DNA of 64,000 nucleotides. Origin: Bernardetia sp042180575. GTDB taxonomy: Bacteria; Bacteroidota; Bacteroidia; Cytophagales; Bernardetiaceae. The notes below the pieces were generated by a model. It was not told where the DNA came from. It worked only from the letters and a program-made list of their open reading frames with translations, and made no database searches. Shown here in pieces: positions 17,878 to 26,319 of the stretch (position 1 is its first letter; every line of letters starts with the position of its first letter). Made by a program: the position numbers and the translations under genes. Location: assembly GCF_042180575.1 (NCBI RefSeq), contig NZ_CP170094.1, positions 3,906,001 through 3,970,000 of the forward strand, in the 5' to 3' direction.

Positions 17878-17958
17878 TGTAGGTTAAAGGCTTGCCTTTA
17901 ACTGTATTGGCATTTTATGATTTACCAAAATTTCTCAAAAATAAATCTTTAACCTACA
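17878..17958. terminator. Inverted repeat between convergent genes
   Basis: Perfect 12-bp arms (TGTAGGTTAAAG at 17878-17889, CTTTAACCTACA at 17947-17958) bracket the region between the capA-like (+) and rhodanese (-) genes. The left arm overlaps an AAAGGCTTGCCTTT palindrome also found at 25273 and 25334. Confidence 0.45.
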
Positions 17959-17964
17959 TTTTTA

Positions 17965-18279
17965 TTAAATCTTATTATTCAAACCAGACCAACCACCACC
18001 ATTATAAACATTGGTGTAGCCTTTTGATTGCAACAAACTTTTTGCACTTCCACTACGCATGCCAGAAGCACAACAGGTAATAATAATTTGATTTTTATCT
18101 TTAAATTGTCCGAGTTGATTTGCTAAAGTATCTAAAGGAATATTTTTAGAGTTTTGAATGTGTCCTCCTGCATATTCGCCTTTCGAACGGACATCAATAA
18201 TAATTGCGCCTTCTTTCAAAAGTGCTTTGTAATCTGTTGGAGCTGCTGCACCGAATAAATTTTTAATTGCATCTAACAT
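17965..18279 (-). CDS. Rhodanese-like sulfurtransferase
   Basis: 104-aa single rhodanese domain. It has the family landmarks IIDVRSKGEYAGGHIQNSKNIPLD and an active-site loop CCASGMRSGSA with the catalytic Cys, then a C-terminal YTNVYNGGGW. Single-domain rhodaneses carry persulfide sulfur in the cytoplasm; the acceptor is unknown. No signal peptide. A 141-bp palindromic element lies 26 bp upstream of the start and may separate it from its promoter. Confidence 0.9.
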   Translation of the reverse strand: MLDAIKNLFGAAAPTDYKALLKEGAIIIDVRSKGEYAGGHIQNSKNIPLDTLANQLGQFKDKNQIIITCCASGMRSGSAKSLLQSKGYTNVYNGGGWSGLNNKI

Positions 18280-18304
18280 AATTATATATCGTTTTAGAGT
18301 GTAT

Positions 18305-18445
18305 GAAGTTGTTTAAGAATGAGTTTTGTACGTATTTTTGTTGGTGTCGCTACGCTAAAACACCAACAAAGGCAGTGTTATTTTTCCATAGAATTGGGTT
18401 TGCAAACCCAATTCTATGGAAAAATGAACATTCTTAAACAACTTC
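18305..18445. mobile_element. MITE-like palindromic element
   Basis: Perfect 17-bp terminal inverted repeats (GAAGTTGTTTAAGAATG at 18305-18321; its complement at 18429-18445) enclose an 11-bp hairpin (18337-18347 / 18360-18370, TTTGTTGGTGT) and a perfect 44-bp palindrome at 18381-18424 centred on TTTGCAAA. No open frame. The layout suggests a small non-autonomous transposable element; no clear target duplication is visible, so a composite of REP-like palindromes is an alternative. Confidence 0.5.
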
Positions 18446-18529
18446 AGAGCTAAATTTTAATATAACAAAATTAGAGGTTTTTTTTTATAGATTTGGTAAC
18501 AGAAGTTACAGAAGAAAAAATAATTGAAT

Positions 18530-19597
18530 TTATTTTTTTCTTTTACTTTTCCAATCTTTCAAATTCTTTATGACATTCAAAGCAGGTTTGAGCGTATAAT
18601 TGAAAGGAAAGGAACGTAATTGAAAGGCTTTTGAAAGGTTATTCTTTTTGGTAGAATTGAGACAAGAAGACAAGGAAGAATGATGAAATTCTGTTTTAGC
18701 AATAGGAAGCTCAATAGTTTTAGATAAAAGCTCTGCCCAAAACTCTCCTAAAAGCTCATTAAAAACCAGTTTATTATAAATTTCTATTTCTTCATTTTTT
18801 TTATGTAAAAGTTCTAACCAAGCTTTTACTTTTTCAAAAAAGAATTCATTATTTTGCTCAAAATCCATATTTCCTATTCTTTTATGAATCAGTAATTCAT
18901 CTTGATTGGCATAAATTCCTAAGTCTTCTAATTGATTTTTATAAATCTTCAATACATTTTTATCTGCTTTATCACTTTGTGTCTGACTAATATTTTGGTT
19001 GTGAATTCTGTATTTTACTAAAGATTCTGCTAGGTTTATTACTCGGGTTTTGTGTGAAATACGTACCCAAAGGTCATAATCTTCTGTTGGAGGATATTCT
19101 TCTCTATATTTCAAATCTGCAAATTCTTTTCGCATCATGACAGCAGATTGTGCAAACTGATTAGAAAATAATAGTTTTGCAGGAATTCGTTCTGGGCGAT
19201 GTTCTAGTTGCCAAGCTCCTTTTATTGTATTCTCGTCATCAATAAGCGTAATCCAAGAACCGACTAAACCAAATTCTTTATTTTTATCTAAAAAATGGAT
19301 TTGCTTTTCTAATCGTGTTGGTTCTGCATAATCATCACAATCCAAAATAGCAATATAGTTTCCTTTTGCTTCATCAAAAAGACGGTTACGAGTATAAAAA
19401 ATTCCTTTATTGCCATCATTTTCTAAAAAACGAATACGATTATCTTGATAAAATTTTATTATTTCTGCACTTTTATCAGTTGAGCCATCATTTACAATAA
19501 CTAATTCAAAGTCTGTATAAGTTTGATTCAAAATACTTTCAATAGCTATTTTGATAAACTTTTCTCCATTAAAAACAGGCATTACGACACTCAACAT
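18530..19597 (-). CDS. Glycosyltransferase family 2
   Basis: 355 aa. The GT-A fold starts at the N-terminus: LSVVMPVFNGEKFIKIAIESILNQTYTDFELVIVNDGSTD, followed by NKGIFYTRN, the DCDDYAEP metal-binding DxD-type motif, and PTEDYDLWVRIS containing the catalytic-base region (ED). The C-terminal 150 residues are helical and unassigned. It transfers an activated sugar to an acceptor during glycan synthesis; donor and acceptor cannot be read from sequence. It stands alone, far from the polysaccharide cluster at 53-60 kb. Confidence 0.9.
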   Translation of the reverse strand: MLSVVMPVFNGEKFIKIAIESILNQTYTDFELVIVNDGSTDKSAEIIKFYQDNRIRFLENDGNKGIFYTRNRLFDEAKGNYIAILDCDDYAEPTRLEKQIHFLDKNKEFGLVGSWITLIDDENTIKGAWQLEHRPERIPAKLLFSNQFAQSAVMMRKEFADLKYREEYPPTEDYDLWVRISHKTRVINLAESLVKYRIHNQNISQTQSDKADKNVLKIYKNQLEDLGIYANQDELLIHKRIGNMDFEQNNEFFFEKVKAWLELLHKKNEEIEIYNKLVFNELLGEFWAELLSKTIELPIAKTEFHHSSLSSCLNSTKKNNLSKAFQLRSFPFNYTLKPALNVIKNLKDWKSKRKK

Positions 19598-19766
19598 AAA
19601 GTAAAAAGTATGAAGTTAGAGGTATGAAGTAAATACAATTCAAATGTTTTGTTGTCTTACTTTCTTTTAGGGTTTTACAAAAATAGCTTAAACTTTATTC
19701 TATCTCAAACATTATTTATAAATAGAATTTCTATCAATCAACAAAATCAAAATAAATTACTATTTT

Positions 19767-20093
19767 ATGAAAGCTATATATGCCAACCAAAAATCAATCC
19801 CTCAAAGAAAACAACTTACAGAAACATTAATCGAAACTCTTACTGAGTCAGAAGAACAATTAGATGCTTCCCTAGAACGTGAATTGGTGCTTTTTAAAGA
19901 TGAAAAAAATGAGCTAGATTATATCATAAATACAATTATTCAAGTCTGCAAACTTTCATCTGGAGATGCGTTTGATGTAGTAACAGAAGCCAATACAAAA
20001 GGACATGCGACTATTACAACAGGAACATTTAATGAACTCAAACCACTCAGAAAAGCTGTTTGTGATAAGAATATTTGGGTAGAAATTTTGTAA
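19767..20093 (+). CDS. clpS: ATP-dependent Clp protease adaptor ClpS
   Basis: 108 aa. Residues 40-108 match the ClpS fold in its Bacteroidota form: ELVLFKDEKNELDYIINTIIQVCKLSSGDAF (equivalent to LVLYNDDVNTFDHVIETLI), then VVTEANTKGHATITTGTFNELKPLRKAVCDKNIWVEI. ClpS docks on the ClpA/C N-domain and delivers N-degron substrates. The usual NDD motif reads KDE here, a deviation at the alpha-amino-binding site. The divergent N-terminal 35 residues are polar and probably disordered. The Crp-type regulator gene follows on the same strand. Confidence 0.8.
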   Translation: MKAIYANQKSIPQRKQLTETLIETLTESEEQLDASLERELVLFKDEKNELDYIINTIIQVCKLSSGDAFDVVTEANTKGHATITTGTFNELKPLRKAVCDKNIWVEIL

Positions 20094-20111
20094 TTTTTTC
20101 TTTCTAAAAAC

Positions 20112-20134
20112 ATTGTCAAGAGTGTTTTGACAAT
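20112..20134 (+). promoter_or_regulatory. Inverted repeat upstream of Crp-type gene, candidate operator
   Basis: ATTGTCAA-N7-TTGACAAT (20112-20119, 20127-20134), with a third TGACAAT at 20147-20153, lies between clpS and the regulator start at 20175. The symmetric form fits a dimeric regulator such as the Crp-type protein encoded next, but it could also serve as a hairpin ending clpS. Confidence 0.35.
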
Positions 20135-20174
20135 CCAAAATAACTCTGACAATAGTTTTAAACACCTATTTGAT

Positions 20175-20771
20175 ATGATAGAATTAGAAAAACTAAATCA
20201 TTATTTCGGAATCTTTAAAGGTTTAGGATTACAAGACCTTAAAGAAGTTTTTGCAAATGCAAAGCTCAAAAAACTTGATGTTTCAGATTATTTTATAAAA
20301 GAAGGAGAACAAAAAAGACAAATTGCCTACATCAGAAAAGGATTAATTCGTGCTTTTATAGTCAATTATAAAGGAGATGAAATTACTACTTTGGTGCGTT
20401 GGGAAGACCAATTTATCGCTTCTTATGATGTCATTCTTTATAACCGTCCTGCTCGTTTTGATTATCAAGCCTTAGAAAAAACGGAAATTTTAGTGATAGA
20501 TTATGATGTCGCTCAAAAAATTTTAGAAAAAAATCCGAAATTAGAACAAGGAAGAAGACATTTTTTATTAAGCATTTTACAAGAAGCCTTTGAAAGAATA
20601 GAATCCTTTACTCTCTATTCGCCAGAAGAGCGTTATATTGAATTCGTCAAGTCAAAACCAAATATTGTCAATCGTCTTCCAGATAAATATATCGCTACTA
20701 TTTTGGGCATGACACCTGTTTCCCTTTCAAGAATCAGGAAAAGAATTGCTACAAAGGCACAAAAAAAATAA
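20175..20771 (+). CDS. Crp/Fnr-family transcriptional regulator
   Basis: 198 aa from the ATG at 20175; a longer TTG-initiated form from 20127 would run through the inverted repeat, so the ATG is preferred. The N-terminal cNMP-binding fold is visible (VSDYFIKEGEQKRQIAYIRKGLIRAFIVNYKGDEITTLVRWEDQFIASYD), then the long dimer helix, and a C-terminal winged helix with the Crp recognition segment IATILGMTPVSLSRIRKRI. The cAMP-contact signature (RxS) is absent, and there is no Fe-S cysteine set as in Fnr, so the effector is unknown. Members of this group in Bacteroidota often sit beside the genes they control; the fatty acid hydroxylase gene downstream is a candidate target. Confidence 0.88.
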   Translation: MIELEKLNHYFGIFKGLGLQDLKEVFANAKLKKLDVSDYFIKEGEQKRQIAYIRKGLIRAFIVNYKGDEITTLVRWEDQFIASYDVILYNRPARFDYQALEKTEILVIDYDVAQKILEKNPKLEQGRRHFLLSILQEAFERIESFTLYSPEERYIEFVKSKPNIVNRLPDKYIATILGMTPVSLSRIRKRIATKAQKK

Positions 20772-20825
20772 GCATATTTTTTCATTACTTATCTTTTGTT
20801 AATCTCCAAGAGGTGTTTTGTATAG

Positions 20826-20833
20826 TATATTTG
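20826..20833 (+). promoter_or_regulatory. Candidate -7 box for hydroxylase gene
   Basis: TATATTTG matches the Bacteroidota -7 consensus TAnnTTTG and lies 25 bp upstream of the first possible start codon. TTTTG at 20793-20797 is a possible -33 element but the spacing is longer than usual. Confidence 0.35.
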
Positions 20834-20857
20834 TGTAAATCAAATCGTTCATAATCA

Positions 20858-21715
20858 ATGTTTTATGATTTGGTTTTGAGCTATTTAGATAATTTTATAC
20901 ACACTAAAACAAATACCACTATGGAAAATTATTCTTTTCATTTTTCGCCTTATTTACCTCTTATTAGTAATCTAATTCGATATTTTGTTTTTGCAGGAGT
21001 TGCTTTTCTTATTGTCTATAAATTATTTTATAATCAATTTTTGAATAACAAAATTCAAACTCGTTTTGCCAAAAACAAAGATTTTTTGAGAGAAATAAAA
21101 AACTCTATTTTCTCTACCCTTATTTTCGGGATTATTGGTTTTGGTTTTATTTATTCTTCGTTGGGTAGTTATTCACAGATTTATACAAATACGTCTGATT
21201 TTCCGTTGTGGTGGCTTCCTGTGAGTGTTTTTTTGATTCTTGTTATTCAAGATACTTATTTTTATTGGATGCACAAGACTATTCATTCGCCCAAATTATT
21301 TAAGCATATTCATCGCATTCATCATCAATCTACTAATCCGTCGCCTTGGGCTGCTTATTCATTTCACTTTTTGGAAGCTATTCTTGAAGCTATCATTATT
21401 CCAATAACGATTTTTATTGTTCCTGCTCATCCTGTGGCTATTTTGGCTGTTACTTTTATTGCGTTTTGGTTTAGTGTTTACGGACATTTAGGATTCGAAA
21501 TTACGCCAAAATGGTTTAGAAACTCATGGCTTTTTGATATTATGAATACTTCGGTGTATCACAACCTTCATCATTCCAAATTTAAAGGAAATTATGGACT
21601 TTATTTTAGAGTTTGGGACAGAATAATGAAGACAGAAAACCCTAATTATGTAGCAGAGTTTGATAAAATTCAAGAAAAACGTTTTGGAAAAAAACTAGCA
21701 CATATTTTGACTTAA
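20858..21715 (+). CDS. Sterol desaturase / fatty acid hydroxylase family membrane protein
   Basis: 285 aa from the first ATG; the ATG at 20921 (MENYSFHFSPYLP, 264 aa) gives a more typical N-terminus. About four to five hydrophobic helices carry the di-iron histidine boxes of the family: HKTIH, HRIHH and HNLHH, in the normal order and spacing. These integral membrane enzymes use O2 and two iron atoms to hydroxylate or desaturate a lipid; substrates in Bacteroidota include fatty acids and carotenoids, and nothing here tells which. It follows the Crp-type regulator on the same strand with an 86-bp gap. Confidence 0.9.
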   Translation: MFYDLVLSYLDNFIHTKTNTTMENYSFHFSPYLPLISNLIRYFVFAGVAFLIVYKLFYNQFLNNKIQTRFAKNKDFLREIKNSIFSTLIFGIIGFGFIYSSLGSYSQIYTNTSDFPLWWLPVSVFLILVIQDTYFYWMHKTIHSPKLFKHIHRIHHQSTNPSPWAAYSFHFLEAILEAIIIPITIFIVPAHPVAILAVTFIAFWFSVYGHLGFEITPKWFRNSWLFDIMNTSVYHNLHHSKFKGNYGLYFRVWDRIMKTENPNYVAEFDKIQEKRFGKKLAHILT

Positions 21716-21762
21716 ATCCTCTAATAAACTTTTCATTTATTTACCTTTAAATTTATTCAATT

Positions 21763-22623
21763 ATGAACTTCACAAAAAGCAAATTACTTCATTTTTTTTC
21801 AATCATGATTATCGTTTCGATGATTGGTTTTACAGCCTGTCAAGAAGCTGATACAGACACACCAGCCGAAGACAACGAAGAAGCATTTGAAACTTCAAAA
21901 GATGCTGAAACAGCCGAAATTCAGTTTTATGATGCCTATAATACAGCCCTTGATGGCTTAGATGGAGAATTAGAAGGTTCTCGTTCTGGGCGTGTAGAAG
22001 CCTGTGCAACACTTACACACAATGAAACAACAAGAACAATTACAGTTGATTTTGGGACGAGTTGTGTCGGACAAGATGGACGTACTCGTAGTGGAAAGGT
22101 CATCATCAATTATAGAGATAGAAATCTAATGACAAGAGATGAGCTAACCATTACTTTCCAAAACTATGCAGTCAATAATTATGGATTAACAGGAACTTTA
22201 CATACAAATGGAATTGCTAGAAATTCGTCTGACCAATGGCAGTATAATTTGAAATTAGAAAACGGAACAGTTGTCTTTCCTGATAGAACTATTCAACTTA
22301 CTTTTGACAGAGTTTATACATGGACAGAAGGATTTGGTTCATTAGATTATACTGATGATGTTTTTACCATCACAGGAAACTCGGCAGGAACAACAGCTAA
22401 TGGAATTGCTTTTACTTCTACTATTACAAATCCATTGACCAAAAAATCAATTTGTTGGACACAACAAATTATCTACCCTGTAAGTGGAATTTTGGATATT
22501 CAATTTACCAGAAGTACAGGAAGAGCTATTCCAAACGTAACTTTAGATTATGGAAACGGTATTTGTGATAAAGAAGCAACACTCACAGCAGGAAATCAAA
22601 CTAGAGTTATTACATTACCGTAA
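21763..22623 (+). CDS. Hypothetical lipoprotein
   Basis: 286 aa. The first 26 residues form a lipoprotein signal peptide (hydrophobic FFSIMIIVSMIGFTAC, lipobox GFTAC), followed by an acidic Glu/Asp/Thr-rich spacer. The rest is beta-rich with repeated Thr/Asn/Gly strands (RTITVDFGTSCVGQDGRTRSGKVIINYRD, then NPLTKKSICWTQQIIYPVSGILDIQF), typical of surface-exposed lipoproteins. I do not recognise a family. The gene follows the hydroxylase by 47 bp, but a functional link is not evident. Confidence 0.75.
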   Translation: MNFTKSKLLHFFSIMIIVSMIGFTACQEADTDTPAEDNEEAFETSKDAETAEIQFYDAYNTALDGLDGELEGSRSGRVEACATLTHNETTRTITVDFGTSCVGQDGRTRSGKVIINYRDRNLMTRDELTITFQNYAVNNYGLTGTLHTNGIARNSSDQWQYNLKLENGTVVFPDRTIQLTFDRVYTWTEGFGSLDYTDDVFTITGNSAGTTANGIAFTSTITNPLTKKSICWTQQIIYPVSGILDIQFTRSTGRAIPNVTLDYGNGICDKEATLTAGNQTRVITLP

Positions 22624-22690
22624 TTCTTTTTAGAAAAACAGCTATCTCAACTCTTATTTATTTCTAGTTTTGGAAATGAATAAGAGTTTT

Positions 22691-23239
22691 TTATTCATTT
22701 TCAGTCAATTTATACATAATATCACTTCTCAAAACATATTTTCGACCTTCCAAAACTTCGCTTCCTTCGTGGTAGAGTTTGTGTAAAAAAATGAGTGCCA
22801 TTCCTTCTTGGGGAATAATTCTGTGTTTTAAAAAAGTAGTTTCGCCTCCTTTGTAACCTTCATTCAAGTAAATCATAAACGTAAAATAACTCGCTTCAGA
22901 TTCATTTCTGATAAAATTTCCGTCTTGATGTCCTTTAAACTGATGTCCTTTTTCGTATTTGTAAAATCTAAAAAGTTCGTTTACTCCAACTACCTCACTA
23001 TTTCCAATTTTGGGAACAAATAAATCTTTTCCTCTTTCAAAAATTAAATCAGCTAATTCTTGATTTTCATAAAATGCTCTTTTATTATTTCTAATTTCTG
23101 AAACTACTTTTCCTGTATCTAGTTTTGCAGCTTCATAGCCTAAATTTTCACTCAAATCAATATACTTTTTGCATTCTTGAGGTGTAAAGAAATTCTTTAT
23201 AGTTATGATTCTATTGCTTAGTAAGTGAGTTGTTTTCAT
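22691..23239 (-). CDS. 2OG-Fe(II) oxygenase, prolyl 4-hydroxylase-like
   Basis: 182 aa with the double-stranded beta-helix fold of the P4Hc family. The iron ligands are visible: H-x-D in FKGHQDGNF and a distal His in LYHEGSEV, with the 2-oxoglutarate-binding Lys/Arg a few residues later (EGRKYVLRSDIMY). The N-terminus (IKNFFTPQECKKYIDLSENLGYEAA) matches the first helix of the family. Such enzymes hydroxylate protein or small-molecule substrates with O2 and 2-oxoglutarate; the substrate is unknown. It is convergent to the lipoprotein gene. Confidence 0.87.
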   Translation of the reverse strand: MKTTHLLSNRIITIKNFFTPQECKKYIDLSENLGYEAAKLDTGKVVSEIRNNKRAFYENQELADLIFERGKDLFVPKIGNSEVVGVNELFRFYKYEKGHQFKGHQDGNFIRNESEASYFTFMIYLNEGYKGGETTFLKHRIIPQEGMALIFLHKLYHEGSEVLEGRKYVLRSDIMYKLTENE

Positions 23240-23399
23240 AAACTTGGCTGTTCAAATTTTACATAATTTAGTAGAAAGTAAACAAGATAAATTAATTCTT
23301 TCAAGTTATTCCAATAAAAGAATAAAAAAAATGTTATTTTAGCAGAACTTTCCTATTACTAAAAACAGTTTCTCAAAAAATAATCGTGCATAACGAGTT

Positions 23400-24407
23400 A
23401 TGGCAGACACAAACAACAATAAAACGCCTATTGCCCCTACACAAATTCGCAAACATTCTTTTAAGCAGGTTACTTTTGGTGGCTATCGAAAAGAAGATGT
23501 AAGTGAGTATCTTTCTGATGTTGCCGAAAATATGAGTTCGGTGTCTCATCGCAACGAAGAATTAGAAAGACAAGTAGGTTATTTGCATACCGAACTTGCC
23601 AAACTCAAAGAAATTGAGCGCACGCTTTTAGAATCGCTTTCACATGCACAGGAAGCAAATCGCTTAAACCTAGAGCAAGCTCAAAAACGAGCTGATTTGA
23701 TGATTTTAGAAGGAAAAATGCAAGCCGATGCACTTCTGCAAAATGCCAAATCAAATGCAAAAAGTATTCTTTTAAGCACTCAACAGCTTGCTGACCAAAC
23801 GCTTACAGAAATGAAACGAGAGATAAAACTTTTGAATTACGCCTACGAATATAGCGCACAGCAAAAAGCACAGATGATGCAAGAGTTACAAAGTTTTATG
23901 GAAACAGCTCTTTCAAAAATTGAGCGTTTGTCTAAATTAGATGTGGAACATACTTCCGAACAGGCTTTGGAACGTGCCGAAAGAATGCACCAACATCACA
24001 GTCAGATTATTAGAGAACAGTTGAAGCAACTTGAAGGAGGAAATTATCAAGAATTATATAATCAAAGTGATTCTGCTTATTCAGATTATTCTTCATCTAC
24101 TAATTATGATAAAGAAACACCTCGTAAGACTGTTCCCGAAATTCGTCAAGAAGTAAAACATGAAGCAGAAGTAAAAAGCAGAGAGGAACAAGAAAAAATA
24201 CGACAAGAATTAGAACAAACACAACGACAACAAGAACGTATCAGAAGAGAAATAGAAGAACAAGAACAACGAGAAAGACAAGAGTTTGCTCAAAAAATGA
24301 GACAACAAGAGAAAGCAGAGCAGCAAAAACAACAAGAAAAAGAAAGTTCATCTTCTCAATCTAGTTCTAATTCTAGGGGAATTATTTTTGATTTGAGTGA
24401 TTTGTAA
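23400..24407 (+). CDS. DivIVA-domain coiled-coil protein
   Basis: 335 aa. The N-terminus has the DivIVA/GpsB lipid-binding pattern: TPIAPTQIRKHSFKQVTFGGYRKEDVSEYLSDVAE, equivalent to the F-x2-x-x-RGYD-x-x-EVD-FLD motif, followed by a long coiled coil (about 50-200). The C-terminal third is very rich in Gln, Glu and Arg (EEQEQRERQEFAQKMRQQEK...) and ends in a short hydrophobic tail IIFDLSDL. DivIVA proteins mark curved membrane and organise cell-division or pole proteins; in Bacteroidota their role is little known. The EI24 gene follows on the same strand. Confidence 0.83.
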   Translation: MADTNNNKTPIAPTQIRKHSFKQVTFGGYRKEDVSEYLSDVAENMSSVSHRNEELERQVGYLHTELAKLKEIERTLLESLSHAQEANRLNLEQAQKRADLMILEGKMQADALLQNAKSNAKSILLSTQQLADQTLTEMKREIKLLNYAYEYSAQQKAQMMQELQSFMETALSKIERLSKLDVEHTSEQALERAERMHQHHSQIIREQLKQLEGGNYQELYNQSDSAYSDYSSSTNYDKETPRKTVPEIRQEVKHEAEVKSREEQEKIRQELEQTQRQQERIRREIEEQEQRERQEFAQKMRQQEKAEQQKQQEKESSSSQSSSNSRGIIFDLSDL

Positions 24408-24477
24408 ATAAAGTCAGAAGTATGAGGTAAGAAGTCAGAAATTAGAAATAGAAAATCAATTAGGAAAATAAATCTTT

Positions 24478-25239
24478 ATGAATCCATTTACAAAATTTTG
24501 GTTAGGTGTTCGTTTGTATGGCAAGGCATTGGCTTTTACTCGTGAACATAATCTGTGGAAATATTATTTTTTACCTGCGCTTCTGAATGTTATTATTTTT
24601 GTTTCGGTCGGAGTTGTAGGATATTTTTTTGTAGGAGATACAATAGAATGGCTTGAAGGTCTTTTTAGATTAGATAATCCAATTACTTGGTGGCAAAAAA
24701 CACTTTCTTATATTGTTGCTATTATTGTAGGCTTGATTGCTTTTTTGATTTATTTCAAATCCTATAAATACTTGATGTTGATTTTGCTTTCGCCTGCTCT
24801 TTCTATTGTAGCTGCAAAGGTTCAAGAAATTCTACACCCAGAACGTCCGAATGAAGATTTTCATTTTCCTCAATTTTTACACGACCTCAAACGTGGTCTG
24901 ACTATCAACCTTACAAATTTAGCCATCGAACTATCAATTACGATTCCTCTAATTTTGATAGGACTTTTTGTGTCGTTTCTTTCTCCATTTACTACGATTC
25001 TGATTATTTTGGTAGAATCTTATTTTTTAGGTTTTGGAATGATAGATTTGAGAAATGAGTTTATGAAATTAGGTGTAAAAGAAAGCAGAGCCACCGTAAA
25101 AAAACACCGTCCTTTTGCTATTGGTGTCGGAATGACTATGTATTTTATGATTTTTATACCTTTTTTGGGAATTTTATTTGCTCCTATTTGGGCGTGTATT
25201 TCGGCAGGTTTGGGGATTTATGAATTGGAGGAAAAGTAA
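24478..25239 (+). CDS. EI24-domain (CysZ-like) membrane protein
   Basis: 253 aa with four to five hydrophobic segments. The start MNPFTKFWLGVRLYGKALAFTREHNLWKYYFLPALLNVIIF and the later YLMLILLSPALSIVAAKVQEIL and RNEFMKLGVKESRATVKKHRPFAIGVG blocks follow the EI24/CysZ pattern, in which long hydrophobic helices flank a cytoplasmic loop. E. coli CysZ transports sulfate; Bacteroidota homologues are annotated only as EI24-domain proteins. No cys genes are nearby, so a sulfate role is not supported by context. Confidence 0.78.
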   Translation: MNPFTKFWLGVRLYGKALAFTREHNLWKYYFLPALLNVIIFVSVGVVGYFFVGDTIEWLEGLFRLDNPITWWQKTLSYIVAIIVGLIAFLIYFKSYKYLMLILLSPALSIVAAKVQEILHPERPNEDFHFPQFLHDLKRGLTINLTNLAIELSITIPLILIGLFVSFLSPFTTILIILVESYFLGFGMIDLRNEFMKLGVKESRATVKKHRPFAIGVGMTMYFMIFIPFLGILFAPIWACISAGLGIYELEEK

Positions 25240-25272
25240 ATAAATTTTGTTCGTGGCAAAAATTGCTAGGGC

Positions 25273-25351
25273 AAAGGCTTGCCTTTGACTTATTATGTCG
25301 TCGTTTCAGTAGCTTGGGAAATCAATCAAATACAGTCAAAGGCAAGCCTTT
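25273..25351. terminator. 18-bp inverted repeat between convergent genes
   Basis: Perfect arms AAAGGCTTGCCTTTGACT (25273-25290) and its complement (25334-25351) with a 43-nt spacer; each arm also contains the palindrome AAAGGCTTGCCTTT / AAAGGCAAGCCTTT. It lies between the ends of the EI24 (+) and phosphoesterase (-) genes. Confidence 0.5.
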
Positions 25352-25365
25352 AACCTACAAAACAT

Positions 25366-26148
25366 TTAATTTTTATCACGAAAAGGCGTATAAAAAAGTT
25401 CCCACATATTATTTTTTTCTGTTAGTTCTATTGCACAAAGATTTCCTACTTCGCCTTTGTACTTTCTGTATTTTCCTAGGCTCACATATACACAACCGTT
25501 GTCAATCGGAACGATAGCTGTTCGGTTTTCTTTTGCTAGTTCTAAATTCTCTTTTATTTCTTCCAAATTATGAACTACATGTCCGTGTACAACAGGTTTT
25601 TGATTGGTTTTGTATAGATTTCCTTTAAATTTTCTTGTCCAAAGCATTGCGTAGGCATTTGTAAAAAGGTTTTCTCCATTTAGAGGTTCGTAATTTATAT
25701 CAAAACCTGCGTGAACCAAAAGGCAATTTTCTAACTCAATATAAAAAAGCATACTTTCGAAAAAGGCTGCATATTTTGGTTTGATTTCTCTGTCTTTATT
25801 GATTAATTCTTCTAAATGATTGTGGGCTACTGTTTTTTTAGAAATTTGATTTCCATTTTGCTCATAAAAATCTAAAAGCATTTGTTCGTGATTTCCCATC
25901 AAAACAAAAATGGGATAGCCTTCTTTTTGCTTTTCAAGAATATAATCTATCAAAAGAATTGCATTTTTTCCTCTATCAATCAAATCTCCCAAAACGAAAA
26001 GTTGATCGTCTTTTGTGAGTTTTAGAACTTCTTCTACCAAATAAATAAACGTTTTGCCACACCCATGAATATCGCTAATAGCAAAACGTCTGCCTGTATT
26101 TTTTGGAATTTCTTGGGTTAGAGATTTTGGGAAGATTTTTTGTTTCAT
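25366..26148 (-). CDS. Metallophosphoesterase (PPP serine/threonine phosphatase-like)
   Basis: 260 aa. The calcineurin-like metal-binding blocks are complete: FAISDIHGC (D-x-H), LFVLGDLIDRG (GD-x2-DRG), FVLMGNHEQML (GNHE), a later LLVHAGFD (H) and PVVHGHVVHN (GH). The spacing is that of PPP-family phosphatases such as bacterial PrpA or ApaH-like enzymes, which hydrolyse phosphoesters in proteins or nucleotides; the substrate is not clear. Cytoplasmic. The first 50 bases of the gene are found again, 48 of 50 identical, at 27251-27300 next to the CPBP gene, showing a local duplication. Confidence 0.9.
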   Translation of the reverse strand: MKQKIFPKSLTQEIPKNTGRRFAISDIHGCGKTFIYLVEEVLKLTKDDQLFVLGDLIDRGKNAILLIDYILEKQKEGYPIFVLMGNHEQMLLDFYEQNGNQISKKTVAHNHLEELINKDREIKPKYAAFFESMLFYIELENCLLVHAGFDINYEPLNGENLFTNAYAMLWTRKFKGNLYKTNQKPVVHGHVVHNLEEIKENLELAKENRTAIVPIDNGCVYVSLGKYRKYKGEVGNLCAIELTEKNNMWELFYTPFRDKN

Positions 26149-26275
26149 TTTATATTCCTGATAGTGTTCTACTAAAAAAAACAGATCTAGATAGAAGCTA
26201 TTAAAATTTTATGGCTCTTAAGAGATTTTGGACTGATAATAATAAAGAAACCCCCAATAAATATTTTGTTGTAAC

Positions 26276-26313
26276 GGTAAATATCATTTATGGCAAAACG
26301 CATGTTTGTATTT
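26276..26313 (-). pseudogene. Decayed phosphoesterase fragment
   Basis: Read on the - strand this gives NTNMRFAINDIYRYNKIFI, matching NTGRRFAISDIHGCGKTFI near the start of the phosphoesterase encoded just downstream. The metal-binding His is lost, so it is a relic. It continues the copy found at 27233-27300 on the other side of the CPBP gene. Confidence 0.4.
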
Positions 26314-26319
26314 TAAGTA

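Noticed and set aside
20127..20174. TTG start for the Crp-type regulator
   Set aside because: It would translate the inverted repeat and adds a low-complexity Asn/Ser stretch absent from the family; the ATG at 20175 fits better.
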